A stretch of 64,000 nucleotides of DNA from Paractinoplanes atraurantiacus. Its GTDB lineage: Bacteria > Actinomycetota > Actinomycetes > Mycobacteriales > Micromonosporaceae. A program made the translations under genes and the position numbers. Under the pieces are notes generated by a model. That model was not told where the DNA came from. It did no database searches and saw only the letters and a list, made by a program, of their open reading frames with translations. Shown piece by piece: positions 34,006 to 43,274 of this stretch (position 1 is the stretch's first letter; each line of letters opens with the position of its first letter). Where the stretch lies: NCBI RefSeq assembly GCF_900215205.1, contig NZ_OBDY01000006.1, positions 310,001-374,000 on the forward strand, given 5' to 3'.

Positions 34006-34406
34006 TGCGCATCTACGTCACCAGCGTGTACGTCGACGATCAGGACAAGGCGCTGAGCTTCTACACCGGCAAGCTCGGCTTCGAGGTGAAGGCCGACGTG
34101 CCGGTCGGTGAGCACCGCTGGCTCACCGTGGTCTCGCCGGCCGACCCGGACGGCTGTGAGCTGCTGCTCGAGCCGGACGCGCACCCGGCGGCCAAGCCGT
34201 TCAAGGCGGCGCTCGTGGACGACGGCGTACCGCTGACGTCGTTCTACGTCGACGACGTGGAGGCCGAGTACGAGCGGCTGCGCGGTCTCGGCGTGCGGTT
34301 CACGCAGGAGCCGTTGCGGATGGGTGATGTGACCACCGCGGTCCTCGACGACACCTGCGGCAACCTGATTCAGATCCTGCACAAGCCGGGGCTCGTCAAG
34401 CAGTGA
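34005..34406 (+). CDS. VOC (glyoxalase-fold) protein, partner of the ArsR regulator
   Basis: 133 residues from ATG 34005, one base inside the stop of the ArsR gene. Single VOC domain: IYVTSVYVDDQDKALSFYTG at the start, GEHRWLTVVSP, GCELLLEPDAHPAAKPF in the centre, and LDDTCGNLIQILH at the end with a D-x-x-G-N motif. Members with an ArsR partner are common and are suspected to bind or modify small toxic compounds. Converges with the SDR gene by 11 bases. Confidence 0.88.
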   Translation: MRIYVTSVYVDDQDKALSFYTGKLGFEVKADVPVGEHRWLTVVSPADPDGCELLLEPDAHPAAKPFKAALVDDGVPLTSFYVDDVEAEYERLRGLGVRFTQEPLRMGDVTTAVLDDTCGNLIQILHKPGLVKQ

Positions 34407-35124
34407 AACCTCCGTCCACGTTGAGCGTCGCGCCGGTGATGTAGCGGGCGGCCGGGCCGGCCAGGAAGGCCACCGCCGCCGCGATGTCGGGTGGGGTGGC
34501 GTAGTGGCCGAGGGCGGTCAAGGCGCTGATTCCGGCGGCGTCGGGTGAGTCGGCCGGGTTGAGGTCGGTGTCGGTGGGGCCGGGGTTCACCAGGTTCACT
34601 GTGATGGCCCGGGGGCCCAGCTCGCGGGACAGCGCCTTGGTCAGGCCGGTCAGTGCGGTCTTGCTCATCGAGTACAGCGAGAAGCCGGGGAAGGCCGCGC
34701 GTTCGGCCATGTTGCTGCCGACGCTGATGATGCGGCCGCCCGCTGGCAGGTGGCGGGCCGCCGCCTGGCAGGCCAGGAAAGGGGCGCGGATGTTGACCGC
34801 GATCGTCTGCTCCAGGTCGTCGGTGGTCAGCTCCTCCAACGGGCCGAGGCGGAACGCCCCGGCGTTGTTGACCAGGATGTCCAGGCGGCCCAGTTCGCTG
34901 ACAGTGCGGTCGATCGCGCCGGCCACCGCGGCGGGGTCGGCGCTGTCCGCGGAGAAGGCCACAGCGCGTCTGCCCGCGGCTTTGGCGACAGTCTCGGCGC
35001 TGGCCTGATCCCGTTGGTAGGTCAGGGCCACGTCGGCGCCCGCCTCGGCCAGCTTGCGCGCCACGGCCGCGCCGATGCCGCGTCCTCCGCCGACGACGAG
35101 CGCTACTTTTCCGTCGAGTTCCAT
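34396..35124 (-). CDS. SDR-family oxidoreductase
   Basis: 242 residues. NAD(P)-dependent 3-oxoacyl-ACP-reductase-like short-chain dehydrogenase: VVGGGRGIGAAVA (cofactor), DILVNNAGAF, SVGSNMAERA and the catalytic YSMSK. C-terminus ITGATLNVDGGFTA is typical. All catalytic residues present. Substrate unknown. ATG 35124, divergent from the NUDIX gene. Confidence 0.93.
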   Translation of the reverse strand: MELDGKVALVVGGGRGIGAAVARKLAEAGADVALTYQRDQASAETVAKAAGRRAVAFSADSADPAAVAGAIDRTVSELGRLDILVNNAGAFRLGPLEELTTDDLEQTIAVNIRAPFLACQAAARHLPAGGRIISVGSNMAERAAFPGFSLYSMSKTALTGLTKALSRELGPRAITVNLVNPGPTDTDLNPADSPDAAGISALTALGHYATPPDIAAAVAFLAGPAARYITGATLNVDGGFTA

Positions 35125-35199
35125 GGCGACGAGCCTCGCCGGTCGTGGGGGTCACCGTCTGGCGGGCATCGGACGCGGCGTTCGGAGACACTTACTCTC

Positions 35200-35658
35200 A
35201 TGGCGGATGGTGACCGGATCCCCCGCGCGGCCGCGGTGGTCGTCGACGGAGCACGCGTGCTGCTGATCAAACGGTTCCTGCGGATGGACGACGACTGTCC
35301 CATGTGCGCTGACGGCGAGCCGGTGTGTCCCGGGCACGACTACGCGGTCCTGCCCGGCGGGCACGTCGAGGCGGGGGAGAGCGCGGCCGAGGCGGCCCTG
35401 CGCGAGCTGCACGAGGAGACCACCCTGCGGGCGGCCGTCGACCGGCAGGTGTGGACCGGGCAGCACAACAAGCGGCCCGCGTTCTACTTCCTGATGACCG
35501 GCGTCACCGGGGTGCCGGCCTTGTCGGGGCAGGAGGCCCTGGACGACGGTCCGGACAACAGCTTCGAGCTGTTGTGGGCGGCGCCGGAGCAGTTCGAGGC
35601 GCTGAACCTGCACCCGGCCGACGTCAGGGCGCCCCTGACGGCGCTGCTGGCGGGTTAG
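35200..35658 (+). CDS. NUDIX hydrolase
   Basis: 152 residues, ATG 35200. Hydrolyses a nucleoside diphosphate linked to another moiety. The Nudix box GHVEAGESAAEAALRELHEETTL (about residues 54-76) has the REx2EE core. Upstream DDDCPMCADGEPVCPGHD contains three Cys and a His that could hold a metal, an addition seen in some members. C-terminus NLHPADVRAPLTALL. Identity of the substrate is not predictable. Confidence 0.9.
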   Translation: MADGDRIPRAAAVVVDGARVLLIKRFLRMDDDCPMCADGEPVCPGHDYAVLPGGHVEAGESAAEAALRELHEETTLRAAVDRQVWTGQHNKRPAFYFLMTGVTGVPALSGQEALDDGPDNSFELLWAAPEQFEALNLHPADVRAPLTALLAG

Positions 35659-35745
35659 GGGCGGACCGGCGTCGTAGCGCTTGCGGGTCCAGGCCGAGCC
35701 GGGACTGGCCAGGCGACGGCGTCATCGCTCAAGCATCCGTCACGA

Positions 35746-37017
35746 TCAGGACCACTCTGGTCCGTCCGGGAACGAATACCGGGCGATGGACGACGGGAGC
35801 ATCTCCGACGAGAAACCGGGGGCGGCCGGGGCCTGGTACGCGCCGTCGCGGATGACGACCGGGTCGGTGAAGTGCTCGTGGAGGTGGTCGACGTATTCGA
35901 TGACGCGGTTGTCGAGGCTGCCCGAGACGGCCACGTAGTCGAACATCGACAGGTGCTGCACCACCTCGCAGAGGCCGACGCCGCCCGCGTGCGGGCAGAC
36001 CGGCTTGCCGAACTTGGCCGCCAGCAGCAGGATCGCCAGGTTCTCGTTGACGCCGGCCACGCGGCAGGCGTCGATCTGCACGAAGTCGACCGCCTCGGCC
36101 TGGAGCAACTGCTTGAAGACGATGCGGTTCTGCACGTGCTCGCCGGTGGCCACCGGCACGCCGGCGCCGCGCCGGATCGCCGCGTGCCCGAGGATGTCGT
36201 CGGGGCTGGTCGGCTCCTCGATCCACCACGGCTTGTACGGGGCGAGCGCGGCCATCCAGTCGATCGCCTCGGCCACGTCCCAGCGCTGGTTGGCGTCGAC
36301 CGCGATCCGGATGTCGTCGCCCACGACCGAGCGGGCGAGCCTCATCCGCCGCACGTCGTCGTCCAGAGAGGCGCCCACCTTGAGCTTGATCTGGCGGTAG
36401 CCGTCGGCCACGGCCTCCCGGGCCAGTCGCGAAAGCTTGGCGTCGTCGTAGCCGAGCCAGCCGGGCGAGGTCGTGTACGCCGGATAGCCGTGCTGCTCGA
36501 GATGTTCGATCCGGGAGGAGCGCCCGGAAACGGCAGCCTCCAGAATGGACAGCGCCTCAGCCGGGGTCAGGGCGTCGCTCAGGTAGCGCCAGTCGATCAG
36601 GTCGACGATCTCCGCCGGTGACAGATCGGAAAGATAGCGCCACAGCGGCTTGCCGGCCTCCCGGGCCGCCAGGTCCCAGGCCGCGTTGATGAGGGCGGCC
36701 GCGGCCAGGCTGGTGACGCCCTTCTCCGGCCCGAGCCAGCGGATCTGCGAGTCGTGCGTGAGCCGGCGCGAGAACTCGCCGAGGTCGCTCGCGTCCCGCC
36801 CCACGACGAACGGGGCCAGGGCGTCGATCGCGGCCCGGACCACCTCGTTGCCCCGGCCGATGGTGAAGGTGAACCCGTGGCCCTCGGCGCCGGACTCGGT
36901 GCGCAGCACCACGTACGCGGCCGAGTAGTCGGGGTCGGGGTTCATCGCGTCGGAGCCGTCCAGCTCGCGTGAGGTGGGGAAACGTACGTCGTACGTCTCG
37001 ATGGCGGCGATCTTCAC
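35746..37017 (-). CDS. L-fuconate dehydratase (enolase superfamily)
   Basis: 423 residues, last gene of the sugar-acid operon; start GTG 37017 overlaps the preceding stop (GTGA). Removes water from L-fuconate to give 2-keto-3-deoxy-L-fuconate. Family signatures: [20 protein letters not shown] at the N-terminus, IKLKVGA (KxK catalytic base), [11 protein letters not shown] and [14 protein letters not shown] (Mg ligands), [15 protein letters not shown], and [11 protein letters not shown] with the catalytic His. Length and motifs fit this specificity rather than other acid-sugar dehydratases, but the enzyme assay is family knowledge. Confidence 0.9.
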   Translation of the reverse strand: MKIAAIETYDVRFPTSRELDGSDAMNPDPDYSAAYVVLRTESGAEGHGFTFTIGRGNEVVRAAIDALAPFVVGRDASDLGEFSRRLTHDSQIRWLGPEKGVTSLAAAALINAAWDLAAREAGKPLWRYLSDLSPAEIVDLIDWRYLSDALTPAEALSILEAAVSGRSSRIEHLEQHGYPAYTTSPGWLGYDDAKLSRLAREAVADGYRQIKLKVGASLDDDVRRMRLARSVVGDDIRIAVDANQRWDVAEAIDWMAALAPYKPWWIEEPTSPDDILGHAAIRRGAGVPVATGEHVQNRIVFKQLLQAEAVDFVQIDACRVAGVNENLAILLLAAKFGKPVCPHAGGVGLCEVVQHLSMFDYVAVSGSLDNRVIEYVDHLHEHFTDPVVIRDGAYQAPAAPGFSSEMLPSSIARYSFPDGPEWS

Positions 37018-37838
37018 AGCTGTTGCTCCAAGCGGTAGGTGCGAACGGCGGTGCCGCCGAAGATGTCCTCCGGCATCGCGCCGAGTGTCTCCACCAAGGC
37101 GTCCTTCACCTCGGCATAGGTGGCGGCCAGCTCGCAGACCGGCCAGTCCGACCCGAACATCAGCCGGTCCGTGCCGAACAAGGAGACGGCGGTTTCCACG
37201 TACGGCTTGAGGTCGCCGGCCGTCCAGCGGTCGTGGTCCGCCTCGGTGACGAGACCGGACAGCTTGGCCACGACGTTCGGGCGGGCGGCGACGGGCGCGA
37301 TGAGGTCGCGCCATTCGGCGAACCCGCCGGCCGCGATGGCGGGCTTGCCCAGATGGTCGAGCACGAACACGGAGTCGGGGAAGGCCGCCGCGGCCCGCGC
37401 CACCGACGGCAGCTGGTCGGCGCTGACGACCAGCTCGTTGACCAGCCCGGCGGCGGCGACCGCGGCCAGCCCGTCGTGCAGCCCGTCCAGGAAACCGGGC
37501 CCGTTGCCCTGCACCTGATCGCGGACTCCCACCAGGAGGTGCCCGCCCGGGCCGGCTCGGTGTTCGGCGATGGTCGAAGTCAGCCGCGGCGAGGCCAGCG
37601 AGGCCCAGCCGACGACGCCCGCGATCTCCGGGGTCGCCTCGGCGATGGCCAGGAACGAGGTGGTCTCCGCGTCGTCGCCCCGGCCGGCCTCGACCAGCAC
37701 GGTCCGGTCGACACCGGCGGTGGCGAGAGCCGCCCGCAGGTCGTCCACTGTGTAGTCCCGGCGGATCCGGGCCAGCGAGGGATCCCGCAACCACGCGTAG
37801 TCGGCGGTCCAGAGGTGGTGGTGCGCGTCGATGATCAC
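37014..37838 (-). CDS. Amidohydrolase, probable L-fucono-lactonase
   Basis: 274 residues from GTG 37838, overlapping both neighbours by GTGA. COG3618-type TIM-barrel hydrolase: [16 protein letters not shown] at the start, [14 protein letters not shown] in the middle, [14 protein letters not shown] near the end; His and Asp positions fit one metal site. In the L-fucose route of this family the enzyme opens L-fucono-lactone to L-fuconate, feeding the next gene. Confidence 0.86.
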   Translation of the reverse strand: MIIDAHHHLWTADYAWLRDPSLARIRRDYTVDDLRAALATAGVDRTVLVEAGRGDDAETTSFLAIAEATPEIAGVVGWASLASPRLTSTIAEHRAGPGGHLLVGVRDQVQGNGPGFLDGLHDGLAAVAAAGLVNELVVSADQLPSVARAAAAFPDSVFVLDHLGKPAIAAGGFAEWRDLIAPVAARPNVVAKLSGLVTEADHDRWTAGDLKPYVETAVSLFGTDRLMFGSDWPVCELAATYAEVKDALVETLGAMPEDIFGGTAVRTYRLEQQL

Positions 37839-38773
37839 GCGTCGAGCTCCTTCCACAGCTCTTCCGGGATCGGCAGGGTCGCCATCTTCACCGCGTCCTC
37901 GACCTCCTCGGGGGAACGCACTCCCACGAGCACGCACGTGACGGCCGGATGGCGGAACGGGAACTGGAGGGCGGCCGCGCGCAGCGGAACCCTGTACTCG
38001 GCGCAGATCCGCTGCATGCCGAGGGCCCGGTCGAGGGTCGCCCGGTCGACGGGCGCGTAGTCGAAGGTGGCGTTCGGTGAGGGGTCGGCCAGCAGCCCCG
38101 AGTTGAAGACGCCGGCCGCGATGACCGACACACCACGGGAAAGGCAGAGCGGCAGCAGCTCATCGGCGCCCGACCGGTCCAGCAGCGTGTACCGCCCGGC
38201 CAGCAGCACGCTGTCGAGCTGGCCGGTGCGCACGAAGTCGGCCAGCATCGCGGCCTGGTTCATGCCGGCCGAGACCGCGCCGATCCGGCCCTCCTCGCGC
38301 ATCGTCACGAGCTGTGGCAGCGCTTGCGTCGACGCCGCCTCGAAGTGGTCGTCCGGGTCGTGCAGGTGCACGATGTCGGCGCGGTCCAGGCCGAGGCGGT
38401 GCAGGCTTTCGGCGTACGACGAAAGCACTCCCGGGGCACTGAAGTCGAAGACGGGGGACACGTCGGCCGACTCGGCCCAGATGCCCTGGTCCTCGCCGTG
38501 GCCCGGCCGGAGCAGGCGGCCGACCTTGGTGGACAGGACGAAGTCGGACCGCTTCTTGCGCGAAAGCACGTGCCCGGCCCGCTTCTCGGTCAGCCCGTTG
38601 CCGTACAGCGGCGCCACGTCGAAGTAGCGGATCCCCAAGTCCCAGCCGCGCTCGACGGTCGCGAACGCCTGCTCCTCGCTCACCGCCGAGTAGAGGCCGC
38701 CGATCGGCGCCAGCCCGAGCCCCAGCCTCGTCACCCAGGTGTTTCCGACCCGGGCCCGTTCGATCGGGTTCAT
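37835..38773 (-). CDS. Aldo/keto reductase, probable L-fucose dehydrogenase
   Basis: 312 residues, ATG 38773, overlapping upstream and downstream genes by 4 bases. Aldo/keto reductase with [11 protein letters not shown] (Asp and Tyr), [11 protein letters not shown] (Lys) and [10 protein letters not shown] (His), close to D-threo-aldose 1-dehydrogenases that oxidise L-fucose to the lactone. It would supply the lactone to the following amidohydrolase. SAGMNQAAM and [14 protein letters not shown] are typical blocks of this AKR group. Confidence 0.86.
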   Translation of the reverse strand: MNPIERARVGNTWVTRLGLGLAPIGGLYSAVSEEQAFATVERGWDLGIRYFDVAPLYGNGLTEKRAGHVLSRKKRSDFVLSTKVGRLLRPGHGEDQGIWAESADVSPVFDFSAPGVLSSYAESLHRLGLDRADIVHLHDPDDHFEAASTQALPQLVTMREEGRIGAVSAGMNQAAMLADFVRTGQLDSVLLAGRYTLLDRSGADELLPLCLSRGVSVIAAGVFNSGLLADPSPNATFDYAPVDRATLDRALGMQRICAEYRVPLRAAALQFPFRHPAVTCVLVGVRSPEEVEDAVKMATLPIPEELWKELDA

Positions 38774-39855
38774 GCTTTCCTCCGGTCGTCGATCGCGTCG
38801 CGGTCCCAGGCGATGCCGAGACCGGGCGCCGACGGGGCGAGCGCCTGGCCGTCCTCGACCGCGATCTCCTCGCGGGTGATGGCCCGCAGCTGCGGGATGT
38901 GCTCCAGGTAGCGGCTGTTCGGCACGGCGCAGCACAGGCTGATGTGCAGCTCCATCAGGAAGTGCGGGCAGACCACGATGTTGGCCGCCTCGGCCAGGTG
39001 CGCCACCTTCAGCCACGGAGTGATGCCGCCGATGCGCGCGACGTCGACCTGGACGACTCCGGCCGCGCCGCGGCGCACGTACTCGGCGAACTGGCCCGGC
39101 GCGTACATGGACTCGCCGACCGCGACCGGGATCGTGGTGTTGCGGGACAGGGCCTCGTGCCCGGCGACGTCCTCGGCCGGCAGCGGCTCCTCGAACCAGT
39201 ACGGGTCGTACGGCTCCAGAAGCTTGGCCCGCCGGATGGCGTCGCTCGCGGTCAGGGCCTGATTGGCGTCGAGCATGACGTCGAAGTCGTCGCCGACCGC
39301 GGCCCGCACGGCACCGACCCGGTCGGCGTCCTCGCGGGGTGACCGGCCGACCTTCATCTTGATGCCCGGCCACCCCGCCTTCCTACTGGCGAGCGCGCCG
39401 GATACCAGCTCCTCGGTGGTGAGCTGGAGCCAGCCGCCCTCGGTGTCGTACAACGGAATGCGGTCCTTGGCCCCGCCGGCCAGCACCCACAGCGGTTGCC
39501 CGGCCTCCTTGCACCGCAGGTCCCACAGCGCGGTGTCGACCGCGGCCAGCGCCAGGGACGTGATGGCGCCGACCGTGGTCGCCTTGGTGTGCAGGAACAG
39601 GTCGCGCCACACCGCCTCGACCCGCCGCGGGTCCTGCCCGGGCAGCCGCGGCAGCAGATAGTCGCGCAGCAGCGCGAGCACAGCGGTGCCGCCGGTGCCG
39701 ATCGTGTACGTGTAGCCGGTGCCCTCGCCCCCGTCGTCCGTCCGGATCTCGACGAACACCGTCTCCTGGGCCAGGAACGTCTGAAGGGCGTCGGTGCGCA
39801 ACGTCTCGACCGGGATGTCGATGAGGTACGCCTCGGCGTGGGTGATGACGGGCAC
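38770..39855 (-). CDS. Mandelate racemase/muconate lactonizing-type enzyme
   Basis: 361 residues, first gene of the operon. Enolase superfamily: IKMKVGRSPREDADRV (KxK), MLDANQALTASDAI, WFEEPLPAEDVAGHEAL and VAVGESMYAPGQF as Mg ligands, and CPHFLMELHISLCC near the end with a His. It differs from the fuconate dehydratase in the operon and its substrate cannot be named from sequence; a second sugar acid is likely. Confidence 0.86.
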   Translation of the reverse strand: MPVITHAEAYLIDIPVETLRTDALQTFLAQETVFVEIRTDDGGEGTGYTYTIGTGGTAVLALLRDYLLPRLPGQDPRRVEAVWRDLFLHTKATTVGAITSLALAAVDTALWDLRCKEAGQPLWVLAGGAKDRIPLYDTEGGWLQLTTEELVSGALASRKAGWPGIKMKVGRSPREDADRVGAVRAAVGDDFDVMLDANQALTASDAIRRAKLLEPYDPYWFEEPLPAEDVAGHEALSRNTTIPVAVGESMYAPGQFAEYVRRGAAGVVQVDVARIGGITPWLKVAHLAEAANIVVCPHFLMELHISLCCAVPNSRYLEHIPQLRAITREEIAVEDGQALAPSAPGLGIAWDRDAIDDRRKA

Positions 39856-39884
39856 GGGTGCTCCCTAATCGCGCGCTTTCGTAG

Positions 39885-39896
39885 ATCCTATAGGAT
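39885..39896. promoter_or_regulatory. Palindromic operator for the sugar-acid operon and gntR
   Basis: ATCCTATAGGAT is a perfect 12-base palindrome in the 47-base divergent gap. It includes AGGA (39892-39895), the ribosome binding sequence of the GntR gene whose ATG is at 39903, so a bound repressor would cover the promoter and ribosome site of its own gene. The sugar-acid operon begins 30 bases away on the other side. FadR-type GntR proteins commonly use such palindromes. Confidence 0.76.
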
Positions 39897-39902
39897 GTAC
39901 CC

Positions 39903-40559
39903 ATGACGCTGCCAAGGCTCAAACGCTCGACGCTGGGCGACGATGTCTACGACTCGCTCCGCTCGGCCGTCCTCGAGCACGTCATGAAGCCCGGCGACCG
40001 GCTCAACATCGACGCCCTGGCCCGCGATCTGGAGGTCTCACCGACGCCGGTGCGCGAGGCCCTGGCCCGGATGGAGTCCGAGGGCCTGGTCCGCAAGCGC
40101 CCCCTGGCCGGCTACACGGTGAGCCCCCTGCTCACCCGGGACGAGTTCAACGACATGTTCGACATGCGCCTGCTGCTGGAGTGCGCGGCCGCCCGCTGGG
40201 CCGCCACCCGGGCCACACCGGAGCAGCGTTCCGCCCTGACGGCCGCGGCGGCGCGAACGGTGGAGGGCGGCGACGACCGCACCTGGCACGCGGCGTTCAC
40301 CGCCCTGGACGCCCATCTGCACGACCTCGTCGCGGAGGCCTCCGGAAGCCCGCTGCTGCGCGAGAGCATCACGCGGCTGCACGCCCACTTGCATTTGCAC
40401 AGACGCTATTTCCCGTACGCCCAAACCGCGGTGACCAACGACGAACATCAGCAGATAGCCGCGGCTGTCGAGAATGCCGACCCCGATGCCGCGGACGAGG
40501 CCATGCGTCTTCACTTGACCCATGCCTGGGAACGGCATCTGGTCGCTTTCCAGGACTAG
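39903..40559 (+). CDS. GntR/FadR-family regulator of the sugar-acid operon
   Basis: 218 residues. N-terminal winged HTH: DDVYDSLRSAVLEHVMKPGDRL, LARDLEVSPTPVREALARMESEGLV (residues 15-60). C-terminal FCD domain with metal-binding pattern: MFDMRLLLECAAARWA, FTALDAHLHDLVAEAS, INDEHQQI-like NDEHQQIAAAVENAD, and H-x-x-H near the end. Divergent from the operon and therefore its probable repressor, relieved by a sugar-acid ligand. Converges with the HelR-like remnant by 4 bases. Confidence 0.91.
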   Translation: MTLPRLKRSTLGDDVYDSLRSAVLEHVMKPGDRLNIDALARDLEVSPTPVREALARMESEGLVRKRPLAGYTVSPLLTRDEFNDMFDMRLLLECAAARWAATRATPEQRSALTAAAARTVEGGDDRTWHAAFTALDAHLHDLVAEASGSPLLRESITRLHAHLHLHRRYFPYAQTAVTNDEHQQIAAAVENADPDAADEAMRLHLTHAWERHLVAFQD

Positions 40560-42431
40560 GCTTCGCTGATGTCGAGCTGCCCGAGTTCGTGGGTGCAGCG
40601 GGTGAGGGCGACGTAGAGTCCGTTCCAGCCCCGGGGCTCGGCGGTGATGCCGCGCGGGTCGACGATCAGGGTGGCGTCCCACTCCAGGCCCTTGGCCTCG
40701 GTCGCGGTGAGCACCGGCACCTCGCTCAGCACGGCTCGCAGCTCGGCGACGCGCCCGGCGGGGGCGATCACGCCGACCGTTCCGCCCGCCCATCGGCGCC
40801 GCAGCTCGGCGGGCGTGGCCGTGCGGGTCCACGGGGCGATGCCGGAGGAGCGGACCGCCCGTGGGGGAAAGTTGTGGCTGCCGGCCTTCTCCAGGACGGC
40901 GGCGGTCAGGTCCATGACCTCCCGGGGCGTGCGGTAGCAGATGGTGAGACGGGCCGCGGTCCACCGTTCGCCGAGGGTCGCGTTCACCGCCCCGGCCCAA
41001 CTGGTGTGCCGGTGCGACGCCTCCACCTGATCGATGTCGCCGACCGCGGTGATGGATCGGCTGGGGCAGCGGCGCAGGACCATGTGCCACTGCATCTCGG
41101 ACAGCTCCTGCGCCTCGTCGACGACGACGTGCCCGTACACCCAGCCCCGCTGTCCTCAGGCGCGCTCGGCGAGGAACTCGCCCTGAGGATGCGGGTCGCC
41201 GGTGTCGCCGAGCAGTTCGGCGATCGCGTCGAGCAGTGGGATGTCGCTCGCGGCCCACGGCCCCGGTTCGGAGACGACGAGTTCGACCTCCTCCGCCGAG
41301 AGCTCCGGAGCGAACCGGCCCAGTAGCGCGGAGCTGGACAGGAACTCCCGCAGCGCGACTTCGGGGTCCCGCGCCGGCCACCAGGCCTCGACGAACTTGG
41401 CGATGCCGGCGTCGGCGGCGATGCGGTCGCGCAGCTCCTCGAGCTCCTCGTCGTCGGTCCTGGTGGGCGCCGGTGCGCAGTCGCGGCCCATGCTCTTGTC
41501 GACGCGGGCGAGGATGTCCTCGAAGCCCTCCTCCATCTCCTCCAGCAGAGCTGCTCGCTGCTCGGCGACGGCACCAGCCAGGAGATGGTGCAGCTGCTCG
41601 GCGAAAGCGGCACGGGCTCGGTGGTATGAGCGGCCCTGCGTGGCCGAGGCGAGCGCCTGGCCGACCGCTTCCGCGCCGATCAGGTGGAACTCGCCCTCCC
41701 AGCGCAGCTTCATCTCACGGGCGCGGGGCAGCAGCGATCCGATGTAGTGCTCGAGCGCGGGCTGCCACAGGGCGCGGCCCTTGATCTCGGAGAGCCGCCG
41801 GCTCTCGGCGCGGCCCACGGCGATCTGAGGAACGAGGGTGTCGCACGTCGCCGACACGACGGCGGTCTCGCCGAGCGCGGGCAGGACCTGGGAGATGTAC
41901 TCCAGGAAGCGAGGTGACGGGCCGAGCACCAGGACGGCCTGCTCGGCCATCCGGCGATGGGTGAACAGCAGGTACGCCACCCGGACCCTCACCGACCAGT
42001 TCGGACGCCGCGGTGCCGTCGAGCGGTTCGTCGTCGACACCCACCACGATGTCGCCCGTGGTGCGCACGTGACGGCGCCGGCTCTGTCCTTGCGGGTCGA
42101 GGGCGGTCGCGGTGTAGAACGGCCGGGCGGCGGGAGCGCGCCAGTCCACGACCAGGGGGTTCGCATTGTCGTCGCGGAGGCCGACACGGCCCACGTGCCG
42201 CACCACGCCGTCGATGCCGTCCAGCCGGCCGAAGACGAGGCCGTCCCGAGCCCGCGACAACTCCTCCCACTGCCGCCGGAGCGCGTGGAGCCGACCGCGT
42301 TCCGTCTCGTCCAGCGCCTCGGCCGCCAGCTCGGCCTGCAACTGCTCCGCCAGGCGTTCACGGCGTGCTGTGGCCACGTCGAGAAACGCTTGTTCCTCGG
42401 CAATGGCATTCTCTTCGGTATTCAGGCGCAT
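40556..42431 (-). pseudogene. HelR-like UvrD/SF1 helicase, Walker A lost and frameshifted
   Basis: Three frames are needed. 42431 to about 41990: EENAIAEEQAFLDVATARRE and VVDWRAPAARPFYTATA, the N-terminus of HelR-type RNA-polymerase-associated ATPases. Then RVAYLLFTHRRMAEQAVLVLGPSPRFLEYI (about 41990-41880) continues in another frame; the segment that should hold QGGPGTGKT is missing just before RVAYLL. This frame stops at 41156. The rest, from VYGHVVVDEAQELSEMQW (motif II) to ATEAKGLEWDATLIVD and LYVALTRCTHEL, lies in a third frame to 40556. It cannot bind ATP as encoded. Confidence 0.83.
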
Positions 42432-42562
42432 CCGCAGAACCCTTTATCGAGGCCGATGGGAATTCGTCGGCAAGAGTAGGGGCGAAGGGCGGTTCGCGGC
42501 CTTCTGTTCGGGGAAGCGAGAGAGACGTCTCAACGCCTTGAGGATTCGCGGGAGGTGTGGCC

Positions 42563-43189
42563 TCACGCGGCCTTTCGGGCGATCAGCTGCAAGGCGGTTG
42601 CGGGATTGGCGTTCATCGTCTCGACTTCGATCTCCCACGTCGTCGCGGTGGCGAAGCGGGACAGGACGAGGCGTTCGAGCCAGTCGGCGCTGTAGTGCCG
42701 CAGGGTGGCGCCGTCGTCGGTGCGGAACGTGCCGTACGGGCCGTGGGTGCCGGCGTCCCGTTCGTAGCGGGCGATGTTGCGGTCGTCTATCTGGAGCAGC
42801 AGGTCGCTGACGTAGAGCAGGCCGCCGGGGCGCAGGACCCGGGCCAGCTCGGCGATCAGGGCGCGCTGATCGGTCTCCGACGGCACGCAGGTGAGGACCG
42901 CGATCAGGAGCACGGCGTCGACGGTGCCGTCCGCGTGCGGCAGCCGCGGCGGGTCGGTGAGGACGTGGAACGGCAGGCCGGGGTGGTCGCGGCGGGCCCG
43001 CTCGATCAGGGCCGCCGACGGGTCGAACCCCTCGACCTCGGCGAAGCCGTGCTCGCGGGCGAGGGCGGTGACCCGGCCGTAGCCGCAGCCGTAGTCGACG
43101 ATCCGGGACCCGGCGGGCAGCCACGAGAAGTCGACCGGGTGGGTGAAGGTCTTCCCGGCGCCGATGGTGTCCCAGTAGGGCTCGTACAC
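42563..43189 (-). CDS. Class I SAM methyltransferase
   Basis: 208 residues from GTG 43189; an open extension exists through the twin operator, but this start keeps the operator non-coding. Motif I IVDYGCGYGRVTALA near residues 31-45, then EGFDPSAALIERAR and PGGLLYVSDLLLQI. Typical Methyltransf_25-type fold for small molecules. The gene is divergent from the SRPBCC/ArsR pair across the TTACC-N4-GGTAA sites, which suggests shared control. Confidence 0.78.
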   Translation of the reverse strand: MYEPYWDTIGAGKTFTHPVDFSWLPAGSRIVDYGCGYGRVTALAREHGFAEVEGFDPSAALIERARRDHPGLPFHVLTDPPRLPHADGTVDAVLLIAVLTCVPSETDQRALIAELARVLRPGGLLYVSDLLLQIDDRNIARYERDAGTHGPYGTFRTDDGATLRHYSADWLERLVLSRFATATTWEIEVETMNANPATALQLIARKAA

Positions 43190-43227
43190 CCGCTTATCGT
43201 CCCACGTGCATTGACCGGTGCAACGTC

Positions 43228-43259
43228 TTACCGTACGGTAATGCATTACCAAGCGGTAA
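43228..43259. promoter_or_regulatory. Two tandem palindromes TTACC-N4-GGTAA
   Basis: TTACCGTACGGTAA at 43228-43241 and TTACCAAGCGGTAA at 43246-43259, centres 18 bases apart, both with perfect 5-base arms (the first fully palindromic). They lie between the divergent methyltransferase and the SRPBCC/ArsR pair. The SRPBCC ribosome site AAAGGAG follows directly. Almost certainly the operator of the ArsR regulator encoded at 43690. Confidence 0.82.
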
Positions 43260-43274
43260 GACAAAGGAGCCGGC

